NCBI GenBank assembly: GCA_034231615.1
Contig: CM067317.1
Location: 44,834,652 to 44,898,651 of the forward strand
Length of the DNA: 64,000 nt
Direction of reading: 5' to 3'
DNA from: Meghimatium bilineatum
Taxonomy: Eukaryota > Mollusca > Gastropoda > Stylommatophora > Philomycidae
Shown: piece by piece, positions 31,252-43,600 of the stretch
How the letters are laid out: each line of letters starts with the position of its first letter
How positions within the stretch are numbered: position 1 is the stretch's first letter
Notes under the pieces: generated by a model
The model's input: the letters and a program-made list of their open reading frames with translations, nothing else
What the model was told of the DNA's origin: nothing
Databases searched by the model: none
Made by a program: the position numbers and the translations under genes

Positions 31252-32363
31252 TCATATAAAATGTCGATTTAAGCGGCTTTTGGCATAGCTGTTCTCCCAA
31301 ATGTAGATATTAGCGGCTCGGTGGATATAAGGAGTTAAAGACCATGTTTGACATTGGTAGCACAGTGTTGGTATAAAAATTGTAGATATTATTTGTTTTT
31401 TAATTTCCATCTTGATCTTTGGATGAAGAAGTAATGGTGAAAGTTGGTAAGTCACTGTGTTTGCTTTCTGGCACCTTGTTTCTATTTCTCTGTCTAGTCT
31501 TCCATCTTCGGAAAAAATGCTGCCTAGATATTTAAGTTCTTTGGCTTGTTTCACTTTGGTGTTATCTATTGTTATATTCATTGGTGTTGAAGACTTGCTA
31601 ATTTTCATAACTTATGTTTTTTGTACATTAATTTCATGTTGTACTTCTGACATGCTAACAGAAATGCATTGATGTGCTTTTGCAAAGTTTCCTCATCTTT
31701 GTATATTAAACTTTGATCATCTGCAAATAATAGTTCATTGATTTCATTATTAAGTTCTTCATCAGGTTTATTTGCAATGTTTTCCTCTTTGTTGATATGA
31801 GTTTCTTTTATTATTCTGTCCATGTATATGTTGAAAAGTAGGGGTGAAAGTACGCATTCTTGTCTTACTCCAGATCTTGTTTCAAAAGGTTTAGTCATTC
31901 CATCTGTGGTTCTTACTGAGCTTTGGCATTTTTGATATATCGCTTTTATATTATCTAACAGTTGTCCTCTGATGTTATACATTTCTAAGGTTTCCCATAG
32001 AATGTTTCTATCTACTCTGTCGAATGCCTTTTCATGGTCTACAAATACTGTGTTTACATCTTGATTGTATTTGATTGCTTTATCACTCAGTTGTCTCAGT
32101 GTGAAAAGTGTGTCTGTACAGCTTGCTCCCCTTCTGAAGCCAAACTGAGAGGGGCTCAACTGTGGTTCTGAAATGTATCGCATTCTTTGTTCTATTATTT
32201 TTGTGTGGATTTTACCTGTGTGACTTATCAAGGAGATGCCTCTATATGACTCACACTCTCTCTTATTACCTTTGTTTTTCCATAGTGGTACAATTACTGA
32301 TTTTTGCCAGTCATCTGGTACTTTTCTTTCTGACCAGGCTATTAGATACATTATTATCAACAT
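31252..32363 (-). pseudogene. RTE-like LINE reverse transcriptase fragment
   Basis: Two overlapping minus-strand frames (31605-32363, then 31252-31608) cover much of an RT. Visible blocks are VPDDWQKSVIVPLWKNKGN, YRGISLISHTGKI, QFGFRRGASCTDTLF, VFVDHEKAFDRV, a degraded motif B (GVRQECVLSPLLFNIYMD) and the catalytic LLFADDQSLI, then YLGSIFSEDGRLDREI. One frameshift near 31606 separates palm from thumb. The 5' end is truncated at about 32363, and the tail beyond SLTPYIHR is lost. It lies antisense in the intron 130 bp upstream of the TIR exon at 32494. Confidence 0.85.
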
Positions 32364-32493
32364 TAATATTAAAAAACAATATTATTTTAAATAAAAGCAT
32401 ATCTACAACAGCAGTGTACACACACTAGCTACTATGTCCTGAGTTCATTTTGTAACTAAACAATATAAACAGATATAATATTTGAACTTTTAG

Positions 32494-32635
32494 GCTGAAG
32501 GCTACAAATTATGGGTAGATTGGGATCACACAAGAAGGTCTACACTACAAGCAATGGCAGAAGCAGTGGAGAGCTCAGCTGTGGTGCTCATTTGTATGTC
32601 TGAGAAGTATAAACAAAGTCCTAACTGCCGGACTG
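32494..32635 (+). CDS. TIR gene exon: TIR core (betaB to betaC)
   Basis: The acceptor AACTTTTAG|gctgaag and donor GACTG|gtaag bound 142 bp encoding AEGYKLWVDWDHTRRSTLQ, AMAEAVESS and AVVLICMSEKYKQSPNCRT. This is the TIR region from the betaB strand (KLWVDWD) through the alphaB helix to betaC (VVLICMSEKY) and the SPNCRTE turn. The start is forced because the codon before GCT is TAG. It ends in phase 1 and joins 34038 in frame to restore Glu. The motif spacing matches ARM-TIR proteins of invertebrates better than Toll or MyD88 receptors, which carry an RD-P BB loop that is absent here. Confidence 0.92.
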
Positions 32636-33269
32636 GTAAGTCTTGTGTGCAGAGAATATTGTGATTTATTTCTGAGAATTGTGTGATTGATTTCTGAGAA
32701 TTGTGGAATAAAATAAAATGAGTCTAGTGAAAACATGATTTTACCTATATATGATCGCTGCCTAGTCATTTGGTGACCAGAAGCAGTCTGTCTATTGTTG
32801 CCTTCAGCACATACTTCGTGGAGATGGTTCCATTCGTCAATCATCCATAGTTGTCAACTAGTACGGATTCTGTGCATTCATATGGATTTCGCCCCCCCTC
32901 ACAAAATGTGCTTTTTTGGGTGGTTTTTTTTTTTACAAAAAATGTCATTTGGTTGTTATATATTCAGTAATTACTACTAATGCAGACAATTTGTTCCTAT
33001 TGATGGACAAAAAAATGACAAATTTTAACAAATTTGTGGGGTTTTTGGGGAGTTTTTGTTTTGGGTGCAAAATACTGACATTTTTATTGAAATACGAAAA
33101 TAAATTGTTAAAAATATGTTATTTCTTATTTGTTTGGTTAACCAAAGGTTTTTTGCATGCCATAAATGATTAGTTAACTCAAACCCTGATCACATGGTTA
33201 ACAGACAAGTGAATTATATACTATATTACAGAGGCTCTCAAAATAAAGCTAAATGATACTCACATATAC

Positions 33270-33850
33270 ATTATGTCTGCCAGTCAGCAGGGATCCCTGC
33301 ACATACAAAAATCTGTTCATATAAGCCTAATCATCATGTTAGCGGAGGTAGCATGGATTCTTGCACATACAAAAAAGCTGTTTCATATAAATCATCAAGT
33401 CTGGCAGAGACAGCATGGATCCTTGCACAAACAAAAAAACTGTTCATTAAATAACCCAAATATCGGAGGATGTCCGACAAAAAGGAAGTGCTGCAGTAAC
33501 CATACAAATAGAGGTAAATGCAAATAAAGTAAATAGGTTACTAGAAAACTATCAATATAAAATAATAAAATATAGAAAATAATAATAAAAAAAGAACAAA
33601 TACAAATATATTCGTTATGGTTTTTTGTTCTTAACTGTTTTTGTTGTCTTGTTAAAGGTCACAATTGGACTGACACGTTGACAATTGTATTTGTTCTTTT
33701 TTTAATTGTTATTTTCGATATTTTATTATTTTATATTGATAGTTTTCTAGTAACCTATTTACTTTATTTGCATTTACCAAAAAAACTGTTCATATAATCA
33801 TCAAATCTGGCAGAGACTGCATGGATCTCAGCAAATAAATGATCACATAA
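33270..33850. repeat. Imperfect 60-70-bp tandem repeats, split by a fold-back element
   Basis: Units hold GCATGGATCCTTGCACA, AAAAAACTGTTCAT and TCTGGCAGAGACAGCATGGA. They lie at 33270-33505 and resume at 33779-33850 after the 33513-33778 inverted-repeat element, showing that the element inserted into a pre-existing array. Confidence 0.75.
33513..33778. mobile_element. Fold-back (palindromic) element, 266 bp
   Basis: The left end GGTAAATGCAAATAAAGTAA continues through ACTAGAAAACTATC and matches, base for base over more than 60 bp, the reverse complement of the right end (ATTGATAGTTTTCTAGTAAC to GCATTTACC). The central part is a loop of about 60-80 bp. No coding capacity. Near-perfect arms imply a recent insertion or gene-conversion upkeep. 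Confidence 0.85.
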
Positions 33851-34037
33851 GTCTGTCAGTCAGATTGACTAACCAACCAAACTGACTAATTAACTATTCT
33901 CTAAGAACACTGTTTGATGGGATCCTGTGTTATTTTCTTTCTTGTTGTTATTTTCCATGTTGTTGATGCAGGTGTCTTGTTAATTATATGGCTAAATTTA
34001 GCTCATACTTAACATTTCTTTTTGTAACTGGCAACAG

Positions 34038-34186
34038 AGGCAGAGTATACATTTCAGCTGAGGAAAGACTACATCCCACTCATGATGCAGTCTAGATATC
34101 GGCTAGATGGCTGGCTGGGTGCGATATTGGGTGCAGAACTTTTCTTTGATTTCAGTGGCAAATATCCGTATGAGAAACCATTACAG
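34038..34186 (+). CDS. TIR gene exon: TIR C-terminal half
   Basis: The acceptor GGCAACAG|aggcag and donor TTACAG|gtatgt bound 149 bp. With one base from the prior exon it encodes EAEYTFQLRKDYIPLMMQSR, then YRLDGWLGAILGAELFFDFS and GKYPYEKPLQ. EAEYTFQL is the helix that carries the NADase glutamate in SARM1-type TIRs; the second Glu of EAEY is the positional candidate here. PLMMQ is betaD and the GWLG and FDFS segments form betaE. It starts with two bases of a split codon and ends at a codon boundary. Confidence 0.93.
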
Positions 34187-34434
34187 GTATGTGGCAATAG
34201 CTGATTCTGATAATTTATGATGATAATATTCCAACAAATTGGTTACATCTGGAAAACAAAAATCAATAGAAGTCAGAAATAAAAAAAAAAATTGAAAATA
34301 TATATGACTGGCTTAGATTCATTCAACATAAGATAGGTATTAATTTCTTTGGTAGTTGAGAAGTGAGAGTTGCAATGGTTTGTACATATATATACACAAT
34401 CATAAATTTAGAGTATGCATATACATGTAGTATA

Positions 34435-34640
34435 CACACTGTGCACTTGTGGAACAGATGAACAGGCCTCTGAATATATTCTGCAGAACTGCCCCCAGAA
34501 TAAAAAATTTAGAGATAGCCTAATGTTGCAACCCTGCAAGTAAAGATATATGGAACCAAAGAGAAGCTTCAGACAACGGTGGTGTTCATCCAAAAGACCT
34601 GTCTGATGGTGTAGACATCAAGTCTTGAACAAAATAAAGA
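34435..34640 (+). pseudogene. RNase H-type LINE knuckle fragment
   Basis: The frame CACGTDEQASEYILQNCPQN then KKFRDS parallels the CTCGQAAQSAKHILQEC knuckle of LINE A. It is diverged and interrupted, and lies on the opposite strand to the A copies. Confidence 0.55.
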
Positions 34641-34741
34641 AAGTTGGTAGCATAGACCTTTACTATTCAGGATGCAATAATCAACCCATCATTTTTGTGG
34701 CTACAGGGGTTTACTAGACATTATAAATATTTCATTAGGTT

Positions 34742-34860
34742 GCCATTGTTTTATGAATGGTCTGAATGCAAATTTGACTGCAGCAAGGTTTGGGCCTGGT
34801 ACCTTGTTCTACTGAGACATACTCTGTATTTCTCTGTCACATAGCTGGACATAGCCTCAA
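34742..34860 (-). mobile_element. SINE 2 fragment
   Basis: On the minus strand CAGGCCCAAACCTTGCTGCA followed by TTGCATTCAGACC parallels the SINE 2 copy at 55.1 kb around its B-box. It is partial and diverged. Confidence 0.4.
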
Positions 34861-35023
34861 GGAAGTTTGACTTTTTGTCACTATTGTTTCTTATGTCAGT
34901 CAATGGAATTTTACTTTTAGCCCCAGATAAGTAGCATGAACAAATCACTTGTAGCTCCTAGCAATTGAAGCAACAGCAACTGATGTAATTACTGTTCACA
35001 GGGAAGTTGAAGACTAATAACGA

Positions 35024-35155
35024 ACTTCTGACAGTGAAGTTATATACAAATAACTAACTTCTGACAGTGAAGTTATATACAAATAACTAACTTCTGACAG
35101 TGAAGTTATAGACAAACGACTAGTTTCTGACAGTGAAGTTATAGACAAATAACTA
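35024..35155. repeat. 33-bp minisatellite, 4 copies
   Basis: Tandem units contain CTTCTGACAGTGAAGTTATA and ACAAATAACTAA, with a few substitutions (for example AGACAAACGACTAG). Confidence 0.85.
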
Positions 35156-35516
35156 ATAAATAGGATTACCTTTTCTATTCGTTGTAAAATTGAAAATAAT
35201 AATGAACACTTGACAGTAAACTTTGAAGTAATAGCCAATGGATGACAGCTAAGTTGATGAAAATAACTGACTGCTGGAAGTAGGATGCCCTCAGCTGGTT
35301 CGACCACAGAAATTTTTTTTGGTGCAATCCATGTGATGTGTAAATTATAATGTTTGTCACAAGATTTGTGGACGAGTGACTTTGCCACTACACAAACAGG
35401 TCTCCCTGAGTATTGATAGTGAAGTTGAAGGTATAATCCAACAATTTATGTTGGCTGTTGTAATATTGACGATTCTGATAAATCTGAAAATATCAACCAT
35501 TCTCACTTTCCTCCAG

Positions 35517-35589
35517 GGTTTGCTCAAGGAATTGAGAGGAAGAGGCAAGCCAGCTCACCCAACAGGACAAAATCACAACCCAAACCTTG
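35517..35589 (+). CDS. TIR gene exon: end of TIR domain
   Basis: The acceptor TTTCCTCCAG|ggtttg and donor CCTTG|gtcag bound 73 bp encoding GLLKELRGRGKPAHPTGQNH then NPNL. GLLKELRGRG is the last helix of the TIR domain. The following Pro/His/Asn-rich stretch starts the linker. It enters in phase 0 and leaves in phase 1, matching both neighbours. The next intron is about 10 kb and is mostly satellite DNA. Confidence 0.88.
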
Positions 35590-35764
35590 GTCAGTTAATC
35601 TATTATTTATTCTGACCATTTGCCATCATGTTAACTATTCAAACACCTCACCCACATATACTGCAAAATTTACAATTGTGGTAATTGAGAGCAAAACTAC
35701 AGAAATTCCTACTGCTCTCAAAGTAAAAGCAATTTATCACCCAGACAACTAATACCTAAGTTTA

Positions 35765-35930
35765 CTGTAGATTCATGTCTTCACAGATGGATCATCAGAG
35801 AATGCAATAAAGAGAAGATGAGCTGGGATACAAACATCTATACCAAACACCCTAAAAATAGAACTCTCAATCGCTACTAGAAAATTATCAACAAACTACA
35901 TGGCAGTTGATATGGCAGCTACAAGCAATC
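35765..35930 (+). pseudogene. LINE RNase H fragment
   Basis: The frame HVFTDGSSENAIKRR continues to LSTNYMAVDMAATSNL. VFTDGSS is the first RNase H block. The fragment stops where LINE E begins at about 35940. Confidence 0.45.
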
Positions 35931-35942
35931 TTAGAAGCAAAG

Positions 35943-37500
35943 TGACATGGCAGCAGTTCCCAGGTTTTTAATCATTTCATTGGACACTCCATCAGCTCCT
36001 GGGGACTTTTTCATTTTCAATTTGGATATTGCATACTCCAGTTCTTTCATTGTGATTGGTGCCTCCATGACTTCAGGTATAGGTTCGCCTTGTTCAATGT
36101 TTTGCTGGTTCTCTCGAACCTCCTGTTGTTTGTCTGGGCTAACTTTGACATTATTGTCTTCTGCAAAGGAATCTACAAAGTAATCTGCTGCATGTTTACC
36201 TATTATAATGTTTCTATCTTTATAACGTGTGACCCTTGTATTTCTCCCTGTACTTTCATTATTTAGTTGCTTTACAAGTTTCCATAATTTCCTAGTATTT
36301 CTTTCTAGGTTCAATGACTCTGTTTTTTCTTTCCAGCTGCTCCGTCTGGCTTGTAACTTGGCTCTTTGAAATTTAGCCTTTGTTTGCTGATATTTGTTGT
36401 GGTGTTCTCGGCTGATCTGTTATCTGCCTGCTGTCTAGATGTTTCCATCTTGTGTTGCAGCTTTTCCAGTTCATCATTCCAGTAGGGTTTGTAGTTTTTG
36501 AGTGCCTCCCTGGGTATGGTTTTACTATCAGCATGTAGTATACATCTATTAAATTCACTCACTGCTCTATTGATGTCTTTGTCCAAGTTCATGTCCTTAG
36601 CTAGAACACTGGTTAAATGCTGTTACATTTTCCAGTCTGCCCTCTTATAGTTCCACCTAGTGAGAATGCTGCTATCCTTGGTAAATTCATTGTGGATTTC
36701 CAGAAATACTGGTCTGTGGTCACTACCCCCAAACTGCTTTCCAACGACACGTGTGATGTTCCATTCCAGGCCTGGTGAGTGGAATGCCAGGTCTGGTGTA
36801 GAGGGGTGTGCCATGCTCTCGGGTAGAGGGTGGTGAGTCTGCTGGCTGGTTAATAAGTATGAGATTATTTTCATCCTGCCAGCTCTCAAGTTCCTCACAT
36901 ATGTTGTCCATTTGATCGTAGCCCCAGCTCTGAGAGTGGCTGATGAAGTCATCACACACCATAAGTCTCTCTTTTTCAGGTATTGTGTCTAGTGCCAATG
37001 GTCTATCATTTGGGCAGTAGTAGTTCAGGAGATGGAATTCTTCACTGTCTGTTTTTAGGTGGAGCATCTGGTACTCTGCCTCCTCCATATATACTTCCAG
37101 CTAACATGCGCTGATATTGTTTTTAACAAGTGTCAGAATTCCACCATTTTGCCTGTCTTTTAGGTCTGACCGGTAGCACTGGTAGCCTCTGATTTTAAAG
37201 GCTATATCACTGCTGAAGTGTGTTTCCTGGATACAGCACACATTAACTTGTTCTTCACTTAGAATATTTTCAAGTTCCAATTTTTTACTGTATCCATCTC
37301 TTTTGCTGTTGACACCCTGAGCATTCCAGTGCATTATTTTTATTGGTCGTTGGTTTGTTTGGCCAGTAGTTCTATTCCCTTGCCTCTTGACTCCTCTGCG
37401 CAATTGAGAAGGACTTCCAGTAACTAAGGTTGGGCCCTTTCGAGGTATAGGGCCTGGCACCATACCTGCCTTACATACCAAGACTATGGTCCTGCTCGAA
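35943..37500 (-). mobile_element. LINE family A, copy E: 5' half with endonuclease
   Basis: On the minus strand the start region near 37481 is followed by an APE-type endonuclease: IKIMHWNAQGVNSKRDG, VNVCCIQETHFSSD and GILTLVKNN (37101-37481), LNYYCPND and VCDDFISHSQSWGYDQ (36723-37088), then GSDHRPVFLEI (36623-36955). Next comes the linker (36311-36592) and the pre-RT block KMKKSPGADGVSNEMI (35931-36314), where it ends abruptly at about 35943. The final linker overlaps the 5' end of copy D. Stops and frameshifts separate the four frames. Retaining the 5' end while losing the 3' end is opposite to normal LINE truncation. Confidence 0.88.
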
Positions 37501-37620
37501 AGGGACTGCGTATGGAAAAGATATGTTCAATAGTTGCAAAGAGAGAGGGAGGTTGAATTCCCCCCCCCCAACCTCCCTTATCTACAGACCTGTATACTCA
37601 TGTATGCCCTATGCTTTCTT
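37501..37620. other. LINE 5' flank and poly-C run
   Basis: A run of C at 37560-37569 lies between the 5' end of LINE E and the satellite. Confidence 0.5.
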
Positions 37621-40600
37621 AGTGACTCAATGAGCATGTTCAGAAATATTAAGTGACTCAATGAGCTTGATAAGAAATTTTAAGTGACTCAATGAGCATG
37701 CTAAGAAATATTAAGTGACTCAATGAGCATGCTAAGAAATATTAAGTAGTGACTCAATGAGCATGCTAAGAAATATTAAGTGACTCAATGAGCATGCTAA
37801 GAAATATTAAGTGACTCAATGAGCATGTTAAGAAATATTAAGTGACTCAATGAGCATGTTAAGAAATATTAAGTGACTCAATAAGCATGCTAAGAAATAT
37901 TAAGTGACTCAATGAGCATGCTAAGAAATATTAAGTGACTCAATGAGCATGCTAAGAAATATTAAGTGACTCAATGAGCATGTTAACAAATATTAAGTGA
38001 CTCAATGAGCATGCCAAGAAATATTAAGTGACTCAATGAGCATGCTAAGAAATATTAAGTGACTCAATGAGCATGATAAGAAATATTAAGTGACTCAATG
38101 AGCATGCTAAGAAATATTAAGTGACTCAATGAGCATGCTAAGAAATATTAAGTAGTGACTCAAGGAGCATGCTAAGAAATATTAAGTGACTCAATGAGCA
38201 TGCTAAGAAATATTAAGTGACTCAATGAGCATGCTAAGAAATATTAAGTGACTCAATGAGCATGCTAAGAAATATTAAGTAGTGACTCAATGAGCATGCT
38301 AAGAAATATTAACTAGAGACTCAATGAGCATGTTAAGAAATATTAAGTGACTCAATGAGCATGTTAAGAAATATTAAGTGACTCAATGAGCTTGATAAGA
38401 AATATTAAGTGACTCAATGAGCATGCTAAGAAATATTAAGTGACTCAATGAGCATGCTAAGAAATATTAAGTAGTGACTCAATGAGCATGCTAAGAAATA
38501 TTAAGTGACTCAATGAGCATGCTAAGAAATATTAAGTGACTCAATGAGCATGTTAAGAAATATTAAGTGACTCAATGAGCATGCTAAGAAATATTAAGTG
38601 ACTCAATGAGCATGCTAAGAAATATTAAGTGACTCAATGAGCATGCTAAGAAATATTAAGTGACTCAATGAGCATGTTAAGAAATATTAAGTGACTCAAT
38701 GAGCATGTTAAGAAATATTAAGTGACTCAATAAGCATGCTAAGAAATATTAAGTGACTCAATGAGCATGCTAAGAAATATTAAGTGACTCAATGAGCATG
38801 CTAAGAAATATTAAGTGACTCAATGAGCATGTTAACAAATATTAAGTGACTCAATGAGCATGCCAAGAAATATTAAGTGACTCAATGAGCATGCTAAGAA
38901 ATATTAAGTGACTCAATGAGCATGATAAGAAATATTAAGTGACTCAATGAGCATGCTAAGAAATATTAAGTGACTCAATGAGCATGCTAAGAAATATTAA
39001 GTAGTGACTCAAGGAGCATGCTAAGAAATATTAAGTGACTCAATGAGCATGCTAAGAAATATTAAGTGACTCAATGAGCATGCTAAGAAATATTAAGTGA
39101 CTCAATGAGCATGCTAAGAAATATTAAGTAGTGACTCAATGAGCATGCTAAGAAATATTAACTAGAGACTCAATGAGCATGTTAAGAAATATTAAGTGAC
39201 TCAATGAGCATGTTAAGAAATATTAAGTGACTCAATGAGCTTGATAAGAAATATTAAGTGACTCAATGAGCATGCTAAGAAATATTAAGTGACTCAATGA
39301 GCATGCTAAGAAATATTAAGTAGTGACTCAATGAGCATGCTAAGAAATATTAAGTGACTCAATGAGCATGCTAAGAAATATTAAGTGACTCAATGAGCAT
39401 GTTAAGAAATATTAAGTGACTCAATGAGCATGCTAAGAAATATTAAGTGACTCAATGAGCATGCTAAGAAATATTAAGTGACTCAATGAGCATGTTAACA
39501 AATATTAAGTGACTCAATGAGCATGCCAAGAAATATTAAGTGACTCAATGAGCATGATAAGAAATATTAAGTGACTCAATGAGCATGCTAAGAAATATTA
39601 AGTGACTCAATGAGCATGCTAAGAAATATTAAGTAGTGACTCAAGGAGCATGCTAAGAAATATTAAGTGACTCAATGAGCATGCTAAGAAATATTAAGTG
39701 ACTCAATGAGCATGCTAAGAAATATTAAGTGACTCAATGAGCATGCTAAGAAATATTAAGTGACTCAATGAGCATGCTAAGAAATATTAAGTGACTCAAT
39801 GAGCATGCTAAGAAATATTAAGTGACTCAATGAGCATGCTAAGAAATATTAAGTGACTCAATGAGCATGCTAAGAAATATTAAGTGACTCAATGAGCATG
39901 CTAAGAAATATTAAGTGACTCAATGAGCATGCTAAGAAATATTAAGTGACTCAATGAGCATGCTAAGAAATATTAAGTGACTCAATGAGCATGCTAAGAA
40001 ATATTAAGTGACTCAATGAGCATGCTAAGAAATATTAAGTGACTCAATGAGCATGCTAATAAATATTAAGTGACTCAATGAGCATGCTAAGAAATATTAA
40101 GTGACTCAATGAGCATGCTAAGAAATATTAAGTGACTCAATGAGCATGCTAAGAAATATTAAGTGACTCAATGAGCATGCTAAGAAATATTAAGTGACTC
40201 AATGAGCATGCTAAGAAATATTAAGTGACTCAATGAGCATGCTAAGAAATATTAAGTGACTCAATGAGCATGTTAAGAAATATTAAGTGACTCAATGAGC
40301 ATGCTAAGAAATATTAAGTGACTCAATGAGCATGCTAAGAAATATTAAGTGACTCAATGAGCATGCTAAGAAATATTAAGTGACTCAATGAGCATGCTAA
40401 GAAATATTAAGTGACTCAATGAGCATGCTAAGAAATATTAAGTGACTCAATGAGCATGCTAAGAAATATTAAGTGACACAATGAGCATGCTAAGAAATAT
40501 TAAGTGACTCAATGAGCATGTTAAGAAATATTAAGTGACTCAATGAGCATGCTAAGAAATATTAAGTGACTCAATGAGCATGCTAAGAAATATTAAGTGA

Positions 40601-43600
40601 CTCAATGAGCATGCTAAGAAATATTAAGTGACTCAATGAGCATGCTAAAAATATTAAGTGACTCAATGAGCATGCTAAGAAATATTAAGTGACTCAATGA
40701 GCATGCTAAGAAATATTAAGTGACTCAATGAGCATGCTAAGAAATATTAAGTGACTCAATGAGCATGCTAAGAAATATTAAGTGACTCAATGAGCATGCT
40801 AAGAAATATTAAGTGACTCAATGAGCATGCTAAGAAATATTAAGTGACTCAATGAGCATGCTAAGAAATATTAAGTGACTCAATGAGCATGCTAAGAAAT
40901 ATTAAGTGACTCAATGAGCATGCTAAGAAATATTAAGTAGTGACTCAAGGAGCATGCTAAGAAATATTAAGTGACTCAATGAGCATGCTAAGAAATATTA
41001 AGTGACTCAATGAGCATGCTAAGAAATATTAAGTGACTCAATGAGCATGCTAAGAAATATTAAGTAGTGACTCAATGAGCATGCTAAGAAATATTAACTA
41101 GAGACTCAATGAGCATGTTAAGAAATATTAAGTGACTCAATGAGCATGTTAAGAAATATTAAGTGACTCAATGAGCTTGATAAGAAATATTAAGTGACTC
41201 AATGAGCATGCTAAGAAATATTAAGTGACTCAATGAGCATGCTAAGAAATATTAAGTAGTGACTCAATGAGCATGCTAAGAAATATTAAGTGACTCTATG
41301 AGCATGCTAAGAAATATTAAGTGACTCAATGAGCATGTTAAGAAATATTAAGTGACTCAATGAGCATGCTAAGAAATATTAAGTGACTCAATGAGCATGC
41401 TAAGAAATATTAAGTGACTCAATGAGCATGCTAAGAAATATTAAGTGACTCAATGAGCATGTTAAGAAATATTAAGTGACTCAATGAGCATGTTAAGAAA
41501 TATTAAGTGACTCAATAAGCATGCTAAGAAATATTAAGTGACTCAATGAGCATGCTAAGAAATATTAAGTGACTCAATGAGCATGCTAAGAAATATTAAG
41601 TGACTCAATGAGCATGTTAACAAATATTAAGTGACTCAATGAGCATGCCAAGAAATATTAAGTGACTCAATGAGCATGCTAAGAAATATTAAGTGACTCA
41701 ATGAGCATGATAAGAAATATTAAGTGACTCAATGAGCATGCTAAGAAATATTAAGTGACTCAATGAGCATGCTAAGAAATATTAAGTAGTGACTCAAGGA
41801 GCATGCTAAGAAATATTAAGTGACTCAATGAGCATGCTAAGAAATATTAAGTGACTCAATGAGCATGCTAAGAAATATTAAGTGACTCAATGAGCATGCT
41901 AAGAAATATTAAGTAGTGACTCAATGAGCATGCTAAGAAATATTAACTAGAGACTCAATGAGCATGTTAAGAAATATTAAGTGACTCAATGAGCATGTTA
42001 AGAAATATTAAGTGACTCAATGAGCATGCTAAGAAATATTAAGTGACTCAATGAGCATGTTAAGAAATATTAAGTGACTCAATGAGCATGCTAAGAAATA
42101 TTAAGTGACTCAATGAGCATGCTAAGAAATATTAAGTGACTCAATGAGCATGTTAACAAATATTAAGTGACTCAATGAGCATGCCAAGAAATATTAAGTG
42201 ACTCAATGAGCATGATAAGAAATATTAAGTGACTCAATGAGCATGCTAAGAAATATTAAGTGACTCAATAAGCATGCTAAGAAATATTAAGTGACTCAAT
42301 GAGCATGCTAAGAATTATTAAGTGACTCAATGAGCATGCTAAGAAATATTAAGTGACTCAATGAGCATGCTAAGAAATATTAAGTGACTCAATGAGCATG
42401 CTAAGAAATATTAAGTGACTCAATGAGCATGCTAATAAATATTAAGTGACTCAATGAGCATGCTAAGAAATATTAAGTGACTCAATGAGCATGCTAAGAA
42501 ATATTAAGTGACTCAATGAGCATGCTAAGAAATATTAAGTGACTCAATGAGCATGCTAAGAAATATTAAGTGACTCAATGAGCATGCTAAGAAATATTAA
42601 GTGACTCAATGAGCATGCTAAGAAATATTAAGTGACTCAATGAGCATGCTAATAAATATTAAGTGACTCAATGAGCATGCTAATAAATATTAAGTGACTC
42701 AATGAGCATGCTAAGAAATATTAAGTGACTCAATGAGCATGCTAAGAAATATTAAGTGACTCAATGAGCATGCTAAGAAATATTAAGTGACTCAATGAGC
42801 ATGCTAAGAAATATTAAGTGACTCAATGAGCATGCTAAGAAATATTAAGTGACTCAATGAGCATGCTAAGAAATATTAAGTGACTCAATGAGCATGCTAA
42901 TAAATATTAAGTGACTCAATGAGCATGCTAAGAAATATTAAGTGACTCAATGAGCATGCTAAGAAATATTAAGTGACTCAATGAGCATGCTAAGAAATAT
43001 TGACTCAATGAGCATGCTAAGAAATATTAAGTGACTCAATGAGCATGCTAAGAAATATTAAGTGACTCAATGAGCATGCTAAGAAATATTAAGTGACTCA
43101 ATGAGCATGCTAAGAAATATTAAGTGACTCAATGAGCATGCTAAGAAATATTAAGTGACTCAATGAGCATGCTAAGAAATATTAAGTGACTCAATGAGCA
43201 TGCTAAGAAATATTAAGTGACTCAATGAGCATGCTAAGAAATATTAAGTGACTCAATGAGCATGCTAAGAAATATTAAGTGACTCAATGAGCATGCTAAG
43301 AAATATTAAGTGACTCAATGAGCATGTTAAGAAATATTAAGTGACTCAATGAGCATGCTAAGAAATATTAAGTGACTCAATGAGCATGCTAAGAAATATT
43401 AAGTGACTCAATGAGCATGCTAAGAAATATTAAGTGACTCAATGAGCATGCTAAAAATATTAAGTGACTCAATGAGCATGCTAAGAAATATTAAGTGACT
43501 CAATGAGCATGCTAAGAAATATTAAGTGACTCAATGAGCATGCTAAGAAATATTAAGTGACTCAATGAGCATGCTAAGAAATATTAAGTGACTCAATGAG

